Counted from the first letter of the stretch, positions 1 to 6,186 are shown. The stretch is DNA of 12,652 nt from Acidobacteriota bacterium (GCA_021779695.1 JAJYAE010000108.1:1-12652), one strand, 5' to 3'. Notes: generated from the letters alone by a model not told the origin. Program-made: numbers and translations.

Positions 1-1
1 T

Positions 2-238
2 GACGAGGGCTTTATCGATGAAGGAGACGTAAATATGTTCGCGGTGATGCGTGAGCTGGTCCGCGTCAAGTACACACGCGAGCTTTACCCGGAGCACCCG
101 CGCGCCATCGACTATGACCGCGCGCGCGGCCCCATCCGCGGTTATCCCGGTGGCGGCGGCTACGCGGGAGACGTGTATGACATCGCCTACGCCAAGGCCA
201 TGCTGCAAGCCGCGCTGGTGGTGGAGCATGCTGTGTGA
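2..238 (+). CDS. C-terminal part of a mannonate-dehydratase-like (UxuA/xylose-isomerase-like TIM barrel) protein
   Basis: The reading frame is open from the first bases of the window, so the N-terminal part lies upstream. The visible 78 residues include an FIDEGDVNMFAVMREL segment, then LYPEHPRAIDYDRARGP and a glycine-rich YPGGGGYAG stretch, and end in a helix (AYAKAMLQAAL). This tail resembles proteins annotated as mannonate dehydratase in Acidobacteria and related phyla, which dehydrate D-mannonate to 2-keto-3-deoxygluconate in hexuronate breakdown. I recognise the pattern, but no catalytic residue can be checked in this fragment. The gene converges with the RraA-like gene, whose stop is only 26 bp away. 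No clear terminator hairpin lies between them. Another TIM-barrel sugar isomerase is possible. Confidence 0.5.
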   Translation, partial: DEGFIDEGDVNMFAVMRELVRVKYTRELYPEHPRAIDYDRARGPIRGYPGGGGYAGDVYDIAYAKAMLQAALVVEHAV

Positions 239-264
239 GAGCCGCAGCTTGCCTGGATCGCTGT

Positions 265-1200
265 CTATTGCTTCCGCTGCTTTGCTTTCGTCAGGAGCGC
301 GTCGAATTCACTGCGCGGCATCTTCAGCTTGTCAGGGTGCGCGTCGATCCATTTTGCAAAGGCATCGTATTTCTCCGTTGTCCAGCCTCCTTCGAACTGG
401 CCTCTGTTTTTTCCCTGCTGATTCAACTCGAAGTTGTATGCATCGGTGAGGGCAGTGAACTCCGCGGAGCTGATGGCATCTTCAGCCAGGATTGCGGGAA
501 TGAACAGGACTCCTTCCGGCTTGGCCAGAACCAGGTCACCCGGTAATACGATTGCTCTGCCGATGCGAATAGGCGCATTGATGGCTGTCAATTCCATGTC
601 TGCCCAGGCTGAGGGATCATACCCGCGGTAGAATCCGTTGAAGTTGGGAATCTGGCGATTCTCTTCCTGATCGCGTATGCCGGCGTCGAATACGAAGCCG
701 GTATGCGTGTGCGCGGCCACGCCGTTGCCGAGATTCGAGCCGATCAAAGTGCCCTCGACGATTTTTCCAAAACCGTCTGCAACATATACATCGCCGATTT
801 GCAGTTCATTGATGGGCCAGCTATTGTTGTCGCCCACACGCCCCTCCGCTTTGCCCTCGGCAAAGATTGCTCTGGCCATATCCGGGCGCGTGGGCATGTA
901 TTGCGCTGTAAGCGCGCGCCCAGCAAAGGGTCTTTCTATATGCAGCGCCTGCCAGCCGGACTCGAATTGATTGCGGTATCCATGCGCGCGCAGATATTCC
1001 CACACATCTTCGATGGTCATATCCACTGCTCGCTTCAGCAGCGAGTCAGACAGCTTGGGCCGCCCATCGGGAAAGCGGTCGCCCTTCCATTCCGAGGTGT
1101 AAAAGAGGATTTGATCGCGGGTCATCTTTACCTGGCCGAAAGCAGGTGCTGCTCCCAGCAGGGCGCAAGCGGCCAGAACGATTCCAATTGCCTTTTTCAT
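265..1200 (-). CDS. Exported RraA-family (HMG/CHA aldolase-like) protein
   Basis: The protein has 311 residues. I start it at the ATG at 1200, preceded by GAGAGGA at good spacing, because the first residues then form a signal peptide: KK, a hydrophobic run and a likely cleavage after AFG near residue 22. A start at 1281 would bury this signal. Residues ~60-240 form an RraA/DlpA fold. GNGVAAHTHTGFVFDAGIRD (158-177) corresponds to the family's conserved glycine and G-x-x-R-D region, with Arg176 and Asp177 as the expected metal and substrate ligands. PGDLVLAKPEGVLFIP (220-235) is the typical closing strand. Family members are 4-hydroxy-4-methyl-2-oxoglutarate aldolases, oxaloacetate decarboxylases or RNase E regulators. 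The N-terminal extension and export signal argue against RNase E regulation. The substrate is unknown; the sugar-acid neighbour may hint at carbohydrate catabolism. Confidence 0.85.
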   Translation of the reverse strand: MKKAIGIVLAACALLGAAPAFGQVKMTRDQILFYTSEWKGDRFPDGRPKLSDSLLKRAVDMTIEDVWEYLRAHGYRNQFESGWQALHIERPFAGRALTAQYMPTRPDMARAIFAEGKAEGRVGDNNSWPINELQIGDVYVADGFGKIVEGTLIGSNLGNGVAAHTHTGFVFDAGIRDQEENRQIPNFNGFYRGYDPSAWADMELTAINAPIRIGRAIVLPGDLVLAKPEGVLFIPAILAEDAISSAEFTALTDAYNFELNQQGKNRGQFEGGWTTEKYDAFAKWIDAHPDKLKMPRSEFDALLTKAKQRKQ

Positions 1201-1640
1201 GCAGCTATTCCTCTCAGGTTCATACTCATCCACACAGTCGCGCACTGCTCTACGGATTCGAAGTTCGATCTCGAAGACCATCCAATGGAGGGCTCAGTGA
1301 AAGGCGGCGCAGCAAACGGGCGATGCTTGAGCGCATGGATGGGCGGCGATCCAGGAGCACAGCCATTGTAAGACTCCCAGGATGCGTTAAGGCCGCTGAG
1401 CGCTGTCGAATTGACAAAACGATCCGGTGGGATGCGTCGGGAACGTTATGATGGGTATGGCTCGATTGGAAAGAAAGGTCTGCGCTCGATCATGGTGCTG
1501 AGGTTGCCGAATGCGAACGGAGCATTGCCTGGCAAGGCGCGGCCCCGAGGACGTTGAACGGAACAGGCCTTTGAAATATGCGGCGCGCGAGCCATTGAAA
1601 TGCAGATGACACCAGCAGATGCATGAAGCAAGTCACATTT
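1201..1640. other. Intergenic region without a recognisable gene
   Basis: This stretch of about 440 bp separates the RraA-like gene from the tRNA-Leu fragment. It contains only short overlapping frames on both strands, without ribosome binding sites or recognisable motifs. It should hold the promoter of the leftward RraA-like gene, but I see no convincing -35/-10 pair. The transition into the integrase region lies at its right end. Confidence 0.5.
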
Positions 1641-1682
1641 GCCCGGAAGGCGAAACTGGCAGACGCAGCGGACTTAAAATCC
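1641..1682 (+). pseudogene. Intronless 5' half of a tRNA-Leu(UAA), candidate attachment-site remnant
   Basis: These 42 bases read as a tRNA-Leu 5' half: acceptor strand GCCCGGA, D-arm GCG...CGC with the AAACTGGCAGA loop, anticodon-stem strand GCGGA, loop CTTAAAA with anticodon TAA, and the first three bases (TCC) of the returning stem. After that the match stops (AAG instead of GC) and no variable arm, T-arm or acceptor 3' strand follows. Unlike the complete tRNA-Leu at 2799 it has no intron. Bases 1657-1677 are identical to 2814-2834. Its acceptor strand cannot pair with the 3' strand of the downstream tRNA (CGCCCGC), so it is not simply the displaced 5' half of that gene. Its position just before an integrase gene suggests an att site left by element integration. 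Confidence 0.7.
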
Positions 1683-1798
1683 AAGTAATGCCTATATAAA
1701 CTGCCTAAAATCAGTTGCTTGTCGCTTTACTTTGCATTTCACATCTGCTACACAATTACACATGTGCACGGCATTTTTGAGGCGCGAAGGAGCTACCA

Positions 1799-2689
1799 AT
1801 GTCCGAAACCTTAGAAAGCCCAAAACCCAAAGCAGAAACCCACAAAACTATGGGCGGCAAGGTCACCATCTACCGCCGCGAAAACAGCGACAACTGGCAG
1901 TGCTCGACCTTCCTTAACGGGCGCAACTGGCGAGTCTCAACGCACGAAGGCAGCCTGGGTCGTGCGAAGGACTTCGCTGAGGACTGGTATCTCGCCTTGC
2001 GCGGCAAAGCGCACGCCGGACTTCTTCCAAAAGAGGTGCGGCGGCAAGGAAAGAAATTCAAGGAAGCCGCCGCGAAATTTCTCGAGGAAGTTCCCATCCT
2101 CACGCAGGGCCAACGTGGCCCGACTTGGCTAAATCAGTATGAGTTGAAGCTGAATGGCGTCATCCTTCCGTTTCTCGGCGAGAAGTACCTTGCCGAAATT
2201 ACATCCGGCCTCATTCAGGAATATCGTGTGTGGCGCGCGCAGAAATGCAAAACAGGCGGCACTCCGGCGCGGAGCACGGTACACAAGGAGATCGTCTGCA
2301 TCCGCCAGGTACTAAAAACCGCCAGACGGCATGGCTGGATCGAATACCTCCCCGACATGTCTGTGCCCTACAAGACTTCCGGCAAAATCACGCACCGGGC
2401 GTGGTTCTCACCGGAGGAATACAAGAAACTCTATGAGGCAACGCGCAGGCGCGCGCATGAGCCCAAGCAGGAACGCTTCAAATGGGAATGCGAACAACTC
2501 CACGACTATGTGCTGTTCGCGGTCAATACTGGACTCCGGCCCGACGAAGCGTGGGGGCTGCAATTCCGCGATGTGACGGTTGTCGAGGACGAAGCTACCA
2601 GTGAAACGATCCTTGAAATCGAGGTGAGAGATAAGCGCGGCGTCGGCTATTGCAAGAGCATGCCAGGCGCGGTCAGACTCGCACATTAA
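1799..2689 (+). CDS. Tyrosine-type site-specific integrase, truncated in the catalytic domain
   Basis: The start is fixed by AAGGAG six bases before the ATG. The 296 residues begin with an N-terminal arm-binding-like segment (VTIYRRENSDNWQCSTFLN, 22-40). A SAM-like core-binding domain follows at about 85-190 (LIQEYRVWRAQ, HKEIVCIRQVLKTARRHGW). The catalytic domain starts near 203 (FSPEEYKKLYEAT), with the first catalytic arginine in NTGLRPDEAW (Arg247). The protein stops soon after KRGVGYCKSMPGAV. The HxxR, H/W and tyrosine-nucleophile boxes, usually another 80-120 residues, are absent and do not appear in the other two frames before the tRNA. The gene is therefore a truncated, presumably inactive phage or integrative-element integrase. 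It lies between two tRNA-Leu sequences, as expected for an enzyme that targeted that gene. Confidence 0.85.
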   Translation: MSETLESPKPKAETHKTMGGKVTIYRRENSDNWQCSTFLNGRNWRVSTHEGSLGRAKDFAEDWYLALRGKAHAGLLPKEVRRQGKKFKEAAAKFLEEVPILTQGQRGPTWLNQYELKLNGVILPFLGEKYLAEITSGLIQEYRVWRAQKCKTGGTPARSTVHKEIVCIRQVLKTARRHGWIEYLPDMSVPYKTSGKITHRAWFSPEEYKKLYEATRRRAHEPKQERFKWECEQLHDYVLFAVNTGLRPDEAWGLQFRDVTVVEDEATSETILEIEVRDKRGVGYCKSMPGAVRLAH

Positions 2690-2789
2690 GACCCGCCTCG
2701 ATGCTGCGGCCATCAATGTCGTGCGCAAGAAAAAGGCGGTCAGGAAAGTGGGGAAGGAAGTTCGCACTGGCACCGAGCCTTATACTTAA
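2682..2789 (+). pseudogene. Unidentified basic C-terminal coding remnant, out of frame with the integrase
   Basis: In a frame different from the integrase, which ends at 2689, this stretch reads HIKTRLDAAAINVVRKKK followed by AVRKVGKEVRTGTEPYT and a stop. It is lysine- and arginine-rich, reads like a real protein tail, and has no start codon or ribosome site. The simplest explanation is a deletion or frameshift that removed the integrase's catalytic end and joined its 5' part to the tail of another gene of the element. I do not recognise the family. It could also be chance coding potential. Confidence 0.25.
2781..2786 (+). promoter_or_regulatory. Possible -10 box of the tRNA-Leu gene (TATACT)
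   Basis: TATACT lies 12 bp before the first base of the mature tRNA, a normal distance for a -10 element. A good -35 is not visible 16-18 bp upstream, so the assignment is weak. If the left tRNA copy marks an attachment site, this promoter would belong to the inserted DNA rather than to the original tRNA locus. Confidence 0.3.
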
Positions 2790-2798
2790 GATAGCCAC

Positions 2799-3105
2799 GC
2801 GGGCGTGGCGAAATGGCAGACGCAGCGGACTTAAGTAAGCATGAGTGCCCATCGGGAAACCGACGGCGTAGAACTGCTCAAAGTCGGGGAAACCTGAAAT
2901 GGCAATCCCGAGCCAAGCCCGGAAAAGCGAAGAACTTCCGGGAAGGTGTAGAGACTAGACGGGCAGCACCTAAACCTCGTGTGGGGAATGGTGAAGGTAT
3001 AGTCCAGACCACGAACCCGCTGCTGGCGGGGCGGTGAAAGCCGAAGTGGTAAGAAAATCCGCAGGCCGCAAGGCCGTGAGGGTTCAATTCCCTCCGCCCG
3101 CACCA
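2799..3105 (+). tRNA. tRNA-Leu(UAA) interrupted by a group I intron
   Basis: Exon 1 is 2799-2832 and exon 2 is 3054-3105. Spliced, they give an 86-nt class II tRNA. The acceptor stem is GCGGGCG with CGCCCGC plus discriminator A and an encoded CCA. The D-stem is GCG/CGC with a GG-containing loop. The anticodon stem GCGGA/TCCGC is perfect, with loop CTTAAAA and anticodon UAA. The long variable arm is GGCC-GCAA-GGCC, and the T-arm is GAGGG-TTCAATT-CCCTC. The intron sits between anticodon bases U34 and A35, the same place as the well-known tRNA-Leu(UAA) intron of cyanobacteria and chloroplasts. All arms pair, so the gene looks functional. The tRNA reads UUA, and UUG through wobble. Confidence 0.93.
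2833..3053 (+). ncRNA. Group I self-splicing intron (IC3-like) in tRNA-Leu(UAA)
   Basis: The 221-nt intron carries the conserved group I core. A Q-like element (GGCAATCCCGAGCCAAGCC) covers about 2901-2919, after GGGGAAACC of the P4 side. The R-like element AGAGACTAGACGGGCAGCACC covers about 2950-2970, and the matching 3' strand of P7, TATAGTCC, lies at 2998-3005. P7 pairs AGACTA with TAGTCC. A GAAA-capped TCGG/CCGA hairpin forms P2, and CCCGC-TGCTG-GCGGG (3016-3030) forms a P9 hairpin. The exon ends in U, which can form the P1 U-G wobble: ACTT pairs with GAGT at 2843-2846. The intron ends in G at 3053, as required. No homing endonuclease ORF is present. Structure, site and size match the cyanobacterial/plastid tRNA-Leu intron class. 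Splicing activity is inferred. Confidence 0.9.
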
Positions 3106-3428
3106 CACCGGCTTTTTAAGCGGGCCAGGATGGAACCATCCTGGGGTGTTCTCCGCAGTGCCGGACTAGGGCCGCACCGGCCCTCGCTCAGGACGGTGCT
3201 GTAAGGCGCTGCTGCATACGAACATATGCAGCGCTCCTCGCGAAGGCCCGTGTGACCCTTCGAGAGAACCTATGAGCGAAACTGGACCAACGACAGCCTG
3301 GGCTGCGTACCTCGTTGGTCACGGCCCTCTGCGCGAACCGCGGCCGATCGAATTGCAACTGATGCGGATCTTGCGCTATCAATCTCTACTTGGCTCAAAG
3401 GACGAGAATTCGAATCGTTCATTTCCAA
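3106..3428. other. Intergenic region after tRNA-Leu, with two hairpins
   Basis: No convincing gene is seen. A 20-bp perfect palindrome lies at 3125-3144. A second inverted repeat, GCTGCATA / TATGCAGC, lies at 3211-3232 and can be extended through a 3-nt bulge to GCGCT pairs. A frame beginning ATG at 3272 after GAGAGA encodes 66 residues (MSETGPTTAWAAYLVGHGPL...). It runs into the 3' end of the opposing CPBP gene, has no recognisable family, and is not called. Confidence 0.45.
3125..3144. terminator. Perfect 9-bp-stem hairpin downstream of tRNA-Leu, possible terminator
   Basis: CCAGGATGG, a two-base AA spacer, then CCATCCTGG form a perfect inverted repeat 20 bp past the tRNA 3' end. Only GTGTT follows, so it is a poor intrinsic terminator by the U-tract criterion. 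It could equally be a protein-binding palindrome or an element-derived repeat. Confidence 0.35.
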
Positions 3429-4070
3429 TCAAGACAAAACGGAGACACCGTCAACGATTGCATGCGCAATGATCGAAACCCACAGATTCTTTCTCCATAC
3501 AAACAAGAACGTAAATACGGCACCGCCAAAACCCGCAATCAGCAAGTGACCCCAACCCCAGATGCCAACATGTTCCACCGTGAAGATTGCCCACGAGAGG
3601 AATACAGCAAGAGGCTGACTGCTTGAAAGCTCACGAAGACGGCTGATTGCATAACCGCGGAACAAGACCTCTTCGCCAACAGCTGCACGAATCACCGAGA
3701 TCAATCTCCACCAAATAGGAGTAAGAGCCAGCTGATTCAACTGCTGCCCTTCGTTAATGTGCAGCAGGGGAAATAGAACGAGAAACATTGGCGCCAGTCC
3801 GGCCAAAGTGATGAGGCCGCCCAGGGAGCCCAAGAAGTAGTCGGTCCGCGTACTGCGAACGAAACCGAGGGAGGAGAGTGGCCGTTTTTCAAGATAGCGT
3901 ACGTGCATAATTAGAAGGACCACTGCGGCCCACCAAATCGCCTCATACCCAACCAGGTGTCGAACACTCTGAAACTCATCTTCCCATCGGGACATGGGAA
4001 GCGCCGGAAATCCGAGAGCAAACATCACTCCCAGGGCTGCATAAATCTGCTGTCTTCTCGATGTCCTCAA
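3429..4070 (-). CDS. CPBP family intramembrane metalloprotease (CAAX/Abi type)
   Basis: From a TTG start the protein has 213 residues and several membrane segments (about 8-25, 42-58, 78-104, 150-170, 175-205). The three family motifs are present: GEEVLFRG (EExxxR at 133-138), the histidine of FTVEH (His167), and HAIVD (203-207). They form the metal site of CPBP glutamic-type membrane proteases, which act as prenyl-protein-type proteases or in bacteriocin self-immunity. I chose the TTG at 4070 because it overlaps the stop of the upstream TetR gene (TTGA) and GGAG lies 8 bases before it. The alternative ATG at 4124 lacks a ribosome site and would overlap TetR by 58 bp. The gene is translationally coupled to TetR, so the regulator probably controls its own partner. 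The substrate is unknown. Confidence 0.82.
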   Translation of the reverse strand: MRTSRRQQIYAALGVMFALGFPALPMSRWEDEFQSVRHLVGYEAIWWAAVVLLIMHVRYLEKRPLSSLGFVRSTRTDYFLGSLGGLITLAGLAPMFLVLFPLLHINEGQQLNQLALTPIWWRLISVIRAAVGEEVLFRGYAISRLRELSSSQPLAVFLSWAIFTVEHVGIWGWGHLLIAGFGGAVFTFLFVWRKNLWVSIIAHAIVDGVSVLS

Positions 4071-4654
4071 TGCTCTTTCTCCATCGAGGATGCGAGCTGC
4101 AGATCCAGCCCGCAAGCCCACCATTCAAGAGCACTCTGGATGCGCGCGCGATCATGAGTTGCGCAATAGTCAAGCATGAAGCCGCGAAATCCGGCCAAGA
4201 TCACCGTTGCCAAAATCTCAGCGCAGATGTGAGCATATCCACTCTCCCCAAGAGCGCGTGACAGTGCGTTAATCCAATCTCGCGACACGCTCTTAAGAAA
4301 GTCTGCGTGCTCCTCGGGCTGCCCGAGAGCAACCCCGTATGCCTCAAAGAAGAGCCGAAACCAAGAAAGCGCATCAGGGCGGATCATCCGCCGCCACATC
4401 TTAAGGAAACTCTCTTGCAAAGTGGATCCAACTACAGCACTGAGCCACTTTTGTTGCCTAATTCTGAGATGCTCGAAAATCCTGGCTATCAGTTGCTCCT
4501 TCGATCCGAAATAGTAAAGAAGCACCCTGGGACTTGATCCCACTCCTTTGGCCAAGGGTCTTAAGGAGATCCCTGATAACCCGCGAGCTGCGGCATAATC
4601 GACAATCGCATCAAGCAGCTCTTCGGGACGTCTTTCATTTGCAGTTCGTGCCAT
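4067..4654 (-). CDS. TetR family transcriptional regulator
   Basis: The protein has 195 residues. An N-terminal TetR helix-turn-helix covers ~10-58: LLDAIVDYAAARGLSGISLR, then PLAKGVGSSPRVLLYYFGSKEQL. The ligand-binding part has an aromatic-rich helix (SWFRLFFEAYGVAL) like the C-terminal domain of YcdC/TetR_C-type members. The start at 4654 gives the usual short N-terminal tail; an in-frame ATG at 4711 would add 19 residues that cross the promoter. The promoter leaves almost no leader: the -10 box ends six bases before the ATG, so the mRNA is predicted to be leaderless. The gene is first in a two-gene unit with the CPBP protease and probably represses both by binding the palindromes over its promoter. 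The inducer cannot be deduced. Confidence 0.88.
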   Translation of the reverse strand: MARTANERRPEELLDAIVDYAAARGLSGISLRPLAKGVGSSPRVLLYYFGSKEQLIARIFEHLRIRQQKWLSAVVGSTLQESFLKMWRRMIRPDALSWFRLFFEAYGVALGQPEEHADFLKSVSRDWINALSRALGESGYAHICAEILATVILAGFRGFMLDYCATHDRARIQSALEWWACGLDLQLASSMEKEH

Positions 4655-4693
4655 AGTTGAACTATAGTTTATTGAAACAAATGTTTCAACTAT
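4653..4693 (-). promoter_or_regulatory. tetR-CPBP promoter with overlapping TetR operator palindromes
   Basis: On the minus strand TTGAAA (4689-4684) and TATAGT (4666-4661) are separated by exactly 17 bp, a near-consensus sigma70-type promoter. Transcription would start at or next to the A of the ATG at 4654. Three nested inverted repeats cover it. TTGAAACA-AA-TGTTTCAA (4672-4689) includes the -35. ATAGTT-G-AACTAT (4653-4665) covers the -10 and the start codon. The outer arms ATAGTTGAA and TTCAACTAT pair at 4653-4661 and 4685-4693. This is the layout expected for autorepression by a TetR dimer pair. Confidence 0.75.
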
Positions 4694-5173
4694 GCAATAG
4701 CGAGGCAGCACTGGCGATATGAGAATTCAGAATGCTAAATCCACCGACGCACCTGCGGTCGCTTTTGTGCAAAGTGGTCGTGGCACGGCGCCTATAGCAA
4801 ATTGTTACCAGATTCGTATCTTGATGCACTGAACCCCGAGGAGCGGGCGATGAGGTACGGTTTCAGTCCGGCCAGTTGAACCTAGACGTTGGTGATTCGG
4901 TCGGTCCAATTGGTCGGCAAGCACGTACAGTGCTACTGTTGATTTTCTTACGAAGACGATGCCGAGCGTCCTGGTCCGTTCGTACGGCCATCTCTTGGAA
5001 AGTGGTGGCTTGGAAATAGCCTTTGCAGCCAAATCTTGTCATAGGACGTTCAGATCACTGGTAATATCGAGGTTTCATCGCCGACCGATGCTGGTTGCTT
5101 AGTCAAGTAGTTTATGCCAACAATCGCAGCCGAGACACCGAACACGCCACTTTGGTGTCAAGTTTGGCTAAGA
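4694..5173. other. Intergenic region without a recognisable gene
   Basis: This 480-bp stretch lies between the divergent tetR promoter and the 3' end of the four-helix membrane protein gene. A 75-codon minus frame (5032-4805, TTG start) and a plus frame from 5114 exist. Neither has a ribosome site, a domain or coding-like composition; the plus frame runs antisense through the membrane gene. I see no repeats or RNA. The content is unknown, perhaps decayed DNA. Confidence 0.45.
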
Positions 5174-5653
5174 TCACGGATGGACGATGACGTGATGAGT
5201 GAAGAGGCCAAACCCCTGCGTTGCAAGCATATAGAGAGCCCAGAGAAAGAGGAGGGTCATCAGAACGAGTTCGCGCCAAGCCCGTCCGGGATTTGCCTGA
5301 ATGGAATAGGAGAGCATCTTCAGCGCAGTGATTGGCGGAGGCGGCGACTTTTCCGGCGGCAAAGGTTCGGAAAATCGATGGAAGTAAACCTGAATGATGG
5401 TCATGCCGACGAGCAACCCCGTGGTGAAATTCACATACTCCACCCCGCCCCAGAACAGAAAGCCGAGAAGAACAAGCACGAAGGCCAGCACCACGTTGTC
5501 AAAGATCTTGACCACCGTGCCGCCTCCCTTCACGTAGACCGCATAGAGGCCTTTCATCTTCGCTTCTTCATTTCTGAAGAAGAACTCGAAGAACTTCAGA
5601 AGGGCGTATAAAATGTATACGGTCAGTAAGATTTTTAACGTCATCGAATGCAT
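5174..5653 (-). CDS. Small four-helix membrane protein of unknown function, co-transcribed with a GbsR/MarR regulator
   Basis: The start at 5653 follows AAGGAG with a six-base gap and gives 159 residues; longer frames would overlap the regulator gene. Four hydrophobic helices are visible at about 5-25, 53-71, 77-93 and 128-149. The first loop holds charged residues and YVKGGGTVVKIFDN (40-53). The loop between helices 3 and 4 holds a proline run, PPEKSPPPP (99-107). The protein is probably an inner-membrane component with both ends on the same side. I do not recognise the family. The gene begins 28 bp after the stop of the GbsR/MarR gene on the same strand. Such pairs usually mean the regulator controls the membrane protein, perhaps in response to a membrane-active compound; this is inference. 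Confidence 0.75.
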   Translation of the reverse strand: MHSMTLKILLTVYILYALLKFFEFFFRNEEAKMKGLYAVYVKGGGTVVKIFDNVVLAFVLVLLGFLFWGGVEYVNFTTGLLVGMTIIQVYFHRFSEPLPPEKSPPPPITALKMLSYSIQANPGRAWRELVLMTLLFLWALYMLATQGFGLFTHHVIVHP

Positions 5654-5681
5654 GGAAGGCTCCTTTCCACCGTGTTTGCAG

Positions 5682-6185
5682 CTAGGGACGGCGTTTTGCT
5701 TGGGATGACAGGCAAGGAGGCACCGCTGCAAAGATGCTTTCAGCCCACGCGTATACCTGATCTGCAGTGCGAATCCGTGCGGCGCGCTGCGTGTCGTCTG
5801 CCAAGAGTGCAAGGCCGTCCTTCGTGATCGCACGGAAGGAAGCCATGCTGGCTATTCGGCGCCGCAACATCTTCTCCCATGCATCGTCATCGATGCGGTA
5901 GTAGATGGTCCGTTCTCGAGGTCGAGTAACGGAACGCACAAGGCCGATCGCGATCAGCAGTCGCATACTGGTGGTCAGCGACGCCCGGCTCGCTCCGATG
6001 GCGGTCGCGATCTCCCCAGCCGATTGATCGGGCCTATCAGAGATCATCAGCCAACCGACGATGCGGCCGGTAATGGGCGGCAGACCGCTCTGCTCGGACC
6101 AGAAAAGGGCCACTCGCTCAACCCAGAGGGCAAGTTTCGTCGGGTCCACCCGGCCGGCTCTCACGGGACTTTTCAGGTTAATCAT
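5682..6185 (-). CDS. GbsR/MarR family winged-helix transcriptional regulator
   Basis: The protein has 167 residues from the ATG at 6185. An N-terminal helix (KLALWVERVALFWSEQSGLPP) is followed by the family's typical PITGRIVGWLMIS (37-49). The helix-turn-helix is SAGEIATAIGASRASLTTSMRLL (55-77), with a wing ending in RPRERTIYYRID (88-99). The C-terminal part is helical and may be the dimer and effector region. In-frame starts upstream, as far as 6302, would add a sequence unlike the family and cross the promoter. The leader is very short, with no clear Shine-Dalgarno sequence. The gene is first in an operon with the membrane protein and probably regulates it. Members range from osmoprotectant control (GbsR) to drug-efflux control. 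Confidence 0.85.
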   Translation of the reverse strand: MINLKSPVRAGRVDPTKLALWVERVALFWSEQSGLPPITGRIVGWLMISDRPDQSAGEIATAIGASRASLTTSMRLLIAIGLVRSVTRPRERTIYYRIDDDAWEKMLRRRIASMASFRAITKDGLALLADDTQRAARIRTADQVYAWAESIFAAVPPCLSSQAKRRP

Positions 6186-6186
6186 C

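Noticed and set aside
703..1371. Long plus frame of 222 codons over the RraA-like gene
   Set aside because: It is antisense to a protein with clear family motifs and signal peptide.
2784..2836. ACTTAAG occurring twice, 45 bp apart (2784-2790 and 2829-2835)
   Set aside because: A seven-base match that can arise by chance; the second copy is explained by the tRNA exon and intron junction.
2831..3108. Minus-strand frames across the tRNA-Leu and intron (GIEPSRP-like reading)
   Set aside because: This is the familiar antisense reading of a tRNA and intron, with no ribosome site; the RNA structure explains the sequence fully.
4805..5032. 75-codon minus frame with a TTG start
   Set aside because: No ribosome site, no domain or recognisable motif; treated as noncoding.
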